Assembly (NCBI RefSeq): GCF_900240275.1
Contig: NZ_LT964761.1
Span: 434,298-498,297 of the forward strand
Direction of reading: 5' to 3'
Origin: [Lactobacillus] timonensis
GTDB lineage: Bacteria > Bacillota > Bacilli > Lactobacillales > Lactobacillaceae
Length of the DNA stretch: 64,000 bases
In this document: piece after piece, positions 58,643-64,000 of the stretch
Layout: every line of letters begins with the position of its first letter
How positions within the stretch are numbered: the stretch's first letter is position 1
The notes under the pieces: generated by a model
Told to the model about the DNA's origin: nothing
Seen by the model: the letters and a program-made list of their open reading frames with translations, nothing else
Database searches by the model: none
Made by a program: the position numbers and the translations under genes

Positions 58643-59269
58643 ATGAATATTTATGGCAGGTATGACCATTCGCTATACCAAATCCAGCAACAACTGACTG
58701 AACAATTAAAACAACTAAATGCTCAGGCCATCGATGAGGGGCAACCAAAACTATACGAGCACCTTAACAGCCGCATCAAGGACAACCAGAGCATGATTGA
58801 AAAATGCCAACGGAAAGGCTACCCGGTTAATACCGAATCCGCGTTGCGCAGGTGCCATGACGCTATTGGTTTCCGCATTGTCTGCAACTTTATTGACGAT
58901 ATTTACCGGAACCTCAAAGCACTGCGTCAAGCTGACTGGTGCAACATCGTGGAAGAAAAGGACTACGTCACCCACGCCAAACCGAATGGTTATCGCAGCT
59001 ATCACGTCATCATTGATTTGGTAACTGGTGAACGCGATATTGATAACCAACTCCCTGGCCACTATTATGTCGAAATCCAACTGCGGACTATCGCGATGGA
59101 CTCCTGGGCTAGTTTGGAACACGAACTCAAATATAAGCACAACATCTCAGATACGCAACGAATTGGCAAGGAGTTGAAAAAGTGTGCCAATCAGCTTGCT
59201 TCCTGTGACATTCAAATGCAGACGATTCGCCAACTGATCCACGAAAATGATGAGGAGGACCCACAATGA
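58643..59269 (+). CDS. relP: Small alarmone synthetase (RelP-like GTP pyrophosphokinase)
   Basis: 208 aa RelA/SpoT-domain protein without hydrolase or regulatory domains; makes (p)ppGpp from ATP and GTP/GDP. Synthetase motifs: RCHDAIGFRIVCNFIDDIY near residue 65, KPNGYRSYHVI and VEIQLRTIAMDSWASLEHE. ATG 58643 follows AAAGGAG. Its stop overlaps the next start (ATGA). The arrangement synthetase, OmpR-type regulator, histidine kinase matches relPRS of Streptococcus mutans, which is why I use relP; RelQ-type identity cannot be excluded. Confidence 0.88.
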   Translation: MNIYGRYDHSLYQIQQQLTEQLKQLNAQAIDEGQPKLYEHLNSRIKDNQSMIEKCQRKGYPVNTESALRRCHDAIGFRIVCNFIDDIYRNLKALRQADWCNIVEEKDYVTHAKPNGYRSYHVIIDLVTGERDIDNQLPGHYYVEIQLRTIAMDSWASLEHELKYKHNISDTQRIGKELKKCANQLASCDIQMQTIRQLIHENDEEDPQ

Positions 59270-59952
59270 GAGTCTTAATTGCAGAAGATAACCAGCAATT
59301 ACGCCACGTCCTAGTCGCTGCACTACACACGGCCAACTACACCATTGACGCGGTAGAAAACGGTCAAGAGGCCGTAGAGCATGCCAAACAAAACCCGTAT
59401 GACGTGATGATTCTCGATATCATGATGCCAGTCAAGGACGGGTTGGCAGCACTAAAAGAAATTCGTGCTACCGGTGACCGGACCTACGTCATCATGCTAA
59501 CGGCTCTTTCCGAAGTTGACGATAAAGTTAACGGGCTTGATGCTGGCGCCGACGACTACTTAACCAAGCCATTTTCACTGAAAGAACTGCTGGCGCGTTT
59601 ACGTTCATTAGAGCGTCGCTTTGATAACATGGACGACGATGTTCTCCACTTTAGTAACATCACGCTGGATAGTAACGAACAAGTGCTGACAAGCGATAAC
59701 TCGATTAGCTTGTCGAGCAAGGAAAGCCGCCTCCTCCAATACTTAATCTTAAACGCTGGCAAGGACCTCAGTGCTGACGACCTGCTTAACCATACTTGGG
59801 ATGACGACGATGAACAAGCAGATACGGAAGACGTCTGGATCAATATTTCTTACCTGCGTCAAAAACTGCTAGCGGTCAACGCACGGGTTAATTTAAGCGG
59901 CCCCAAGGGTGGCCCTTACCAATTAACCGCTCAGGAGGCAGGCAATGATTAA
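59266..59952 (+). CDS. OmpR-family response regulator (RelR-like)
   Basis: 228 aa: receiver domain with phospho-acceptor Asp in VMILDIMMPVKDG near residue 50 and Lys in YLTKPFSLKELLARL, then a winged-helix DNA-binding domain (about 130-225, LSSKESRLLQYLILNAG; EDVWINISYLRQKL). Overlaps both neighbours by a few bases, so synthetase, regulator and kinase are made together. In S. mutans RelR controls relP expression; whether this holds here is inference. Confidence 0.92.
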   Translation: MRVLIAEDNQQLRHVLVAALHTANYTIDAVENGQEAVEHAKQNPYDVMILDIMMPVKDGLAALKEIRATGDRTYVIMLTALSEVDDKVNGLDAGADDYLTKPFSLKELLARLRSLERRFDNMDDDVLHFSNITLDSNEQVLTSDNSISLSSKESRLLQYLILNAGKDLSADDLLNHTWDDDDEQADTEDVWINISYLRQKLLAVNARVNLSGPKGGPYQLTAQEAGND

Positions 59953-61177
59953 AACACTGCGCCGCAAGTTCATTGTCATCTCCACGGTTGCAATCTTACT
60001 GGTACTGGTGACCATTATTGGCAGTATTAGTTTTGCTTCTTTTTACCGCAACAACCAGGAGGTTGATTCAGTTTTAGACACGTTGGTTGAAAACAACGGC
60101 CAGATCAGCCGCTCAACGAACGTTAAACAGGTGCCGTCGGTTTTAACGTCGCCACAGCGCAACCGGGAACGGATCTTCCAGTACCGTTTTTTCAGCACCC
60201 GTGTTAGTGGCAATGGACAAATTACCGCGATCGATGACCGGCAAATTGAAACGGTCCCCGATAATGCTATTAAACGGCTCTCGCACACCGCCTTTCGCCA
60301 GCATCGCAATCAAGGAACCATCTATTACAACCAAACCGCCTACGCCTATAAGAAGAAAAAAATTAATAACCAAACGCTTATCGTCTTTCTCGATAAATCG
60401 ATTCTTCTTGCTAACAGCTACGATTTGCTACAAATTGCTATTTTGATTGGCCTGGTATCAATGCTGCTATACACCCTTATTCTGGTCGGCTTATCCAAGT
60501 ATGCCATTCGCCCGCTGATCATTGCTGAAAAACGGCAACGGGAGTTTATTAGCAACGCCGGTCATGAACTGAAAACACCACTGGCCGTCATCGCTGCAAA
60601 TAACGAAATGCAGGAGCTGACTACCGGGGAAAATGAATGGACTAACAGTAATAAGGACCAAATTAGCCGCTTGACCCGGTTGATCAACAACCTGATTTCA
60701 CTTACCAGGCTTGGCGAACGACCCAACCTCAATATTGCTAAAACCAATATTAGTCGGTTAACCCAGCAAGCTAGCCACAACTTTATGAACGTCATGAAGC
60801 AAAGCAAGCTCCAGTACCAAGTAAATATCCAGAATAATGTCTTCGCCCAGGTTGACCATAATTACTACCCTGAACTCGTCCATATTCTGCTGGATAACGC
60901 CCAGAAATACTGTGACCAGGGAGGAACTGTCAGCTTGACGCTCAAAGATCAACGCCATCCGGCCCTCATCGTCAGCAACTCCTACGCAGCTGGTGCGGAC
61001 GTCGATTACACGAAATTCTTTGAGCGCTTCTACCGCGAAGATACCGCTCACCAAGCCAAGGGCGGTTTCGGTATCGGCTTGTCGATGGCTAAGCAAATCG
61101 TCAGTGATTTTCACGGTCAAATTAATGCCAACTACCAGGATGGTCAAATTAGCTTTACCGTTACGTTGAAAAGTTAA
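59945..61177 (+). CDS. Sensor histidine kinase (RelS-like)
   Basis: 410 aa. Two membrane helices (about 10-32 and 160-185) flank an extracellular sensor of about 125 residues with many basic residues. HisKA box ISNAGHELKTPLAVIAANNE, N box ILLDNAQKYCDQGG, and G boxes GGFGIGLSMAKQIVSDFHG are intact. Start ATG inside the end of the regulator gene with GGAGG upstream. Last gene of the operon before a terminator; the signal is unknown. Confidence 0.92.
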   Translation: MIKTLRRKFIVISTVAILLVLVTIIGSISFASFYRNNQEVDSVLDTLVENNGQISRSTNVKQVPSVLTSPQRNRERIFQYRFFSTRVSGNGQITAIDDRQIETVPDNAIKRLSHTAFRQHRNQGTIYYNQTAYAYKKKKINNQTLIVFLDKSILLANSYDLLQIAILIGLVSMLLYTLILVGLSKYAIRPLIIAEKRQREFISNAGHELKTPLAVIAANNEMQELTTGENEWTNSNKDQISRLTRLINNLISLTRLGERPNLNIAKTNISRLTQQASHNFMNVMKQSKLQYQVNIQNNVFAQVDHNYYPELVHILLDNAQKYCDQGGTVSLTLKDQRHPALIVSNSYAAGADVDYTKFFERFYREDTAHQAKGGFGIGLSMAKQIVSDFHGQINANYQDGQISFTVTLKS

Positions 61178-61193
61178 TAGATGTGCAGTTATT

Positions 61194-61238
61194 AAACAAG
61201 CCCAACCAACGATCGACGCTGGTTGAGCTTGTTTTATT
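61194..61238 (+). terminator. Terminator of the relPRS-like operon
   Basis: AAACAAGCCCAACCA / TGGTTGAGCTTGTTT stem followed by TATTT; it overlaps the stop of the converging gene remnant at 61234. Confidence 0.8.
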
Positions 61239-61449
61239 TAACCGTGGTGGTTGCAACGGTAAATCGTTTCATGTTGTCCCAGTCAATTTCAAAACCCATC
61301 CCCGGCTGATGCGGGGTATCCACATAGGTACCATCCAGTTCGACCGTTGGTTTGATGATATCGCGATCATAGTAACGCGTCGACGCCGCAATATCATTCG
61401 GCAAGGTATAGCCTGGAAGTGTTGCCGCCGCGATGTTCTCGGCACGCGC
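61234..61449 (-). pseudogene. 3' remnant of an enolase-superfamily (mandelate racemase/MLE-type) gene
   Basis: About 70 codons without a start, in a frame different from the MFS fragment: AENIAAATLPGYTLPND, then IAASTRYYDRDIIKP and HQPGMGFEIDWD to a TAA at 61234. The pattern of an ISAS-RYY-DI stretch followed by PxxPGxGxEID is typical of the C terminus of muconate-lactonising/mandelate-racemase-type enzymes. The rest was lost in the deletion that fused it to the MFS gene. Confidence 0.7.
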
Positions 61450-62087
61450 CAGTCAAACTTCCCCTTTTCCTGGCGAGAACCAGTTTCATAGTCTGTCACC
61501 TCTTGACCAAGTGGCCTTTCAAGCAGGAAATAAACAAGGACGTAAACGAGGCCCAAGAAACCGACAAAGTGGAAGGCACCCCGCCAGGATAATGCTGCGA
61601 TTAATGGTGCCACCACAAATGGTGCAATGGCGTTACCAATGTAGTTCGAAGAGATTGCCACACTGGATGCCTGACCCCGTTTGTCTTTTGGAAAGGCTAA
61701 CCGTACCTGCTTCATCGCCGCTGAAGGGTAAGAACCTTCACCGATCCCGAAGAGGACCCGGATGACGATCAGCGAGGTCAGTGACCAGGCAAAGCCAGTC
61801 ATAATCGTAAAGAACGACCAAGCAACCAAAGAAACTACCGTCATCCACTTAGTACCAAAGCGGTCGACTAGCCACCCACCAGGGATTTGCATCAGTGAAT
61901 AACTGAAGAAGAAGGCTGAACCAACAACCCCTAGTTGCGCCGGAGTAAGGGTGAATGTTTTACCCACATACGCGAGGGCAATATTCATAGCAGAACGGTC
62001 AATAAAACAGATAATAAAGCCAGTAAAGACAAGTGCTAGCGAACGATATGATTTTGGTTTACTGGTAGTTGGATTAACTTCTTCCAT
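61447..62087 (-). pseudogene. MFS transporter, truncated to its N-terminal half
   Basis: About 213 authentic residues with six helices: FIDRSAMNIALAYVGKTF and motif A (GGWLVDRFGTKW) as in ACS-family anion:cation (hexuronate/galactonate-type) symporters, up to the central loop EKGKFDWR. The reading then enters foreign out-of-frame sequence. The C-terminal six helices are missing, so it should not transport. It follows the M20 peptidase gene by 5 bp and would have been co-transcribed with it. Confidence 0.85.
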
Positions 62088-62092
62088 GATAA

Positions 62093-63442
62093 TTACCCTC
62101 TTTCTTTGGTTGCTTTTCCTAATTCATCACACAGGTGGGCAATTAAGCTAATGCCCTCCCAAAATGCCGTCTTGGTCAGGTTTTCGTTGGGTGCGTGATT
62201 ATGCTGGTCATAATTAGCTAGCGGGATCGTAAAGACCGGAACGTGCAGCTCATCGACCCAGATATAATTTGGTACACTGCCGGGCATCACCGGTTCCACC
62301 AGGCAGTCACCAGTTCCCCGCTTGATTGCTTGCCGGACCCTGTCAATCAACGGCAGACTGGAGTCCATCTTCGTCGGGTTGAGTTCTGCCAGAAATTCAA
62401 TTTGTGCCCGGCCATTCTTCAACTCGTCTGCTAAAACGGTTTTGATCTGCTCCTTCACCCTCTGACAATTTTGCCCAGCGACGAGCCGACAATCTACCAC
62501 CGCCGTCGCCTGGTGCGGAATAATCGTTTTACTTTGCTTACCTTCGTACCCACTGCTTAAACCATTAATGGTCAACGTCGGCGTAAACATCAACCGTTGG
62601 TAATAATCCTGTTGGCTACTAAATAATGGTGACGGAACATTTTGTGGTGCTGGCAACTGAGATAACCATCGTTCTTCAGCGGGACTAGGGTTTTGAACCT
62701 GGTCGTAAAAGCCGGGAATCTTAACCCGGTAACTAGTCGGATCAACTAGCCGGTTCAACAGCGCCACCAGCTCCGTCGCCGCGTCACGGTTGACATTACC
62801 AAAGTTTCCCGAATGGAGATCATGATCGGCAACGCGAGTACTTAAGCGAAAAGCCAGAACACCCCGGTTTCCTAACCGGAGAACATGCTTGCCAGATTGG
62901 CTAAATGAGCCGTCCATCACAAACACGTCATCAACATCCGCTAAAACTTGTTGGCGAAGGGCGTGGACTGTCGGCTTTAAATGGGGACTACCGATTTCTT
63001 CCTCACCTTCAATAAAGAGGTGAAGGGTAAATGGCAGTTCACCATAAAGTTGACGGTAGGTGTAAATTCCCAGGATTTGAGCTAACAACTGTCCCTTATT
63101 ATCACCACAACCGCGACCATAAAAACGCCCGGCTGCTTCAGTCAGCGAAAACGGCGCAGTATTCCACGCCGCCGTGTTGCCAACCGACTGAACATCATAG
63201 TGACCATAAAATAAGTAACTTTGTGCCTTTCCCGGTGAAAGGGTGGCTAAAATAACCGGATGCCCCTCTGTGGCAATAACTTGAACCTCAGCTTGCAGTA
63301 AATCTTGCAGCAGAGTAGTCAGGTACTCGATGGTCTCGTCAATTCCCTCACCAGTTTCACTCAGCGAACGTGTACTAATCAGCTCAGCAAGGTAGTTAAT
63401 AAATCTTTGCTGGTTTTGTTGGAGATAATCATTTACGGTCAT
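62093..63442 (-). CDS. M20 family metallopeptidase (dipeptidase-like)
   Basis: 449 aa zinc-dependent hydrolase. Metal site motifs: FYGHYDVQSVGN, the Asp in GCGDNKGQ, catalytic Glu pair in IEGEEEIGSPHL, Asp in VMDGSFSQ and the final His in NYDQHNHAPNEN. Resembles the CNDP-like/PepV-like dipeptidases acting on dipeptides or N-acyl amino acids. RBS AAGGAG before ATG 63442. Upstream of the truncated MFS gene and divergent from a broken LysR regulator, so it may be the last working member of a catabolic operon. Confidence 0.9.
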   Translation of the reverse strand: MTVNDYLQQNQQRFINYLAELISTRSLSETGEGIDETIEYLTTLLQDLLQAEVQVIATEGHPVILATLSPGKAQSYLFYGHYDVQSVGNTAAWNTAPFSLTEAAGRFYGRGCGDNKGQLLAQILGIYTYRQLYGELPFTLHLFIEGEEEIGSPHLKPTVHALRQQVLADVDDVFVMDGSFSQSGKHVLRLGNRGVLAFRLSTRVADHDLHSGNFGNVNRDAATELVALLNRLVDPTSYRVKIPGFYDQVQNPSPAEERWLSQLPAPQNVPSPLFSSQQDYYQRLMFTPTLTINGLSSGYEGKQSKTIIPHQATAVVDCRLVAGQNCQRVKEQIKTVLADELKNGRAQIEFLAELNPTKMDSSLPLIDRVRQAIKRGTGDCLVEPVMPGSVPNYIWVDELHVPVFTIPLANYDQHNHAPNENLTKTAFWEGISLIAHLCDELGKATKERG

Positions 63443-63557
63443 TTGCTCACTCCTTATAATTAATTAGATTATCATTAGAGTATTCTAATTTCATCCCAAT
63501 TGCCAATACCATTTTCGGTATGGTCCATAACCAACACTTATGAAAGGGGTTGTAAAG

Positions 63558-64000
63558 GTGAACTTAACACAACTTCAGTACTTTGCTGCTGTGAGTCGAA
63601 GCCTCAATATCTCCGCTAGTGCACGGTAATTACACGTGTCCCAGCCAGCTATTTCACGGAGCCTCCATGACTTAGAGAACGAACTCGGGGTCAAGCTCTT
63701 CACCCGGCAAGGACGCAAACTTGCTTTGACCGACCAGGGCAGCTTTTTTCACTCAGCAGTTGAGCAAATTTTAGAGCAACTGACTGCGGCTAAAAAATAT
63801 CCAAAAGATTCGTCCAACAGACGATCAACAAATCACCATTAAAATGCAGTAAACCACTCCCCTGCTTGTTCCATTGGTCAAATTACTCAAGAAAAAAGTA
63901 CCCGGGTCAGGCTCAGAATTCTGCAAAGCAGTTTAAAAATGGCGCCCAGCACTTCGATTTTCAGCTGATACCCGCGCCAGTTACTAACCAGGCCAATGAC
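63558..64000 (+). pseudogene. LysR-family regulator, degenerate (runs to window edge)
   Basis: GTG 63558 starts MNLTQLQYFAAVSRSLNISASAR, then TAA at 63627 (codon 24). The helix-turn-helix continues as SQPAISRSLHDLENELGVKL and FTRQGRKLALTDQG, before a frameshift near 63800 and a further stop; TPLLVPLVKLLKKK of the effector domain appears in the shifted frame. Several lesions, so not functional. It was probably the activator of the divergent M20-MFS operon. Confidence 0.85.

Overview
The window reads as chromosome of a Lactobacillaceae species, most likely a Limosilactobacillus (reuteri/oris/vaginalis/fermentum branch). This is inferred from the gene order metG-tatD-rnmV-ksgA-veg-ispE-(znu)-purR, a mevalonate-type HMG-CoA reductase, YSIRK and LPQTG surface proteins with Mub-like repeats, frequent GTG/TTG starts behind GGAGG sites, and moderate GC. 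No phage, CRISPR array or intact insertion sequence was seen.

Layout. 0-8.4 kb (minus strand): housekeeping block with purR (cut by the window edge), a Zn/Mn ABC importer (znuA-znuC-znuB), ispE, veg, ksgA, rnmV, tatD and metG. 8.7-15.9 kb: a DUF72 protein, a drug-type MFS transporter and a tight five-gene operon ppx-mvaA-(HELLH protein)-sir2-adh. 16-24 kb: HelD-like ATPase, cation/proton antiporter, tRNA-Thr(GGU), MATE exporter behind a leader hairpin, a Tpt1/KptA RNA 2'-phosphotransferase, a deletion scar, a small promoter-peptide-terminator unit, and a DyP peroxidase.

24-34.6 kb is the most interesting accessory block. A circularly permuted GH3 beta-glycosidase with membrane segments at both ends, a GtrA-like flippase and a second, conventional GH3 enzyme lie beside a divergent LytTR response regulator and GHKL histidine kinase, then a membrane acyltransferase and a GT2 glycosyltransferase. 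Upstream of both GH3 genes are 9-bp direct repeats at a 21-bp period (the LytTR operator geometry), 31-32 bp from a -10-like box, each with a cre-like site. This predicts a two-component regulon for surface or imported glycan processing.

34.7-42.3 kb: a DUF488 protein, a broken nnrE, two NAD(P)H-linked oxidoreductases, a multicopper oxidase, a membrane-anchored matrixin-type protease, exodeoxyribonuclease III and a ClC transporter. 42.5-56.7 kb: three sortase-anchored surface proteins with mscL between them. The largest (about 2,277 aa if repaired) is split by a 13-bp tandem duplication. 56.9-61.2 kb: guaA and a relP-relR-relS-like operon coupling an alarmone synthetase to a two-component system. 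61.2-64 kb: a decaying catabolic locus (truncated MFS gene fused by deletion to an enolase-superfamily tail, an intact M20 peptidase, a broken LysR regulator).

A roughly 220-bp palindrome-rich element with short terminal inverted repeats occurs three times in intergenic DNA (8.5, 22.0 and 39.8 kb). Pseudogenes and deletion scars are frequent, which suggests ongoing genome reduction.
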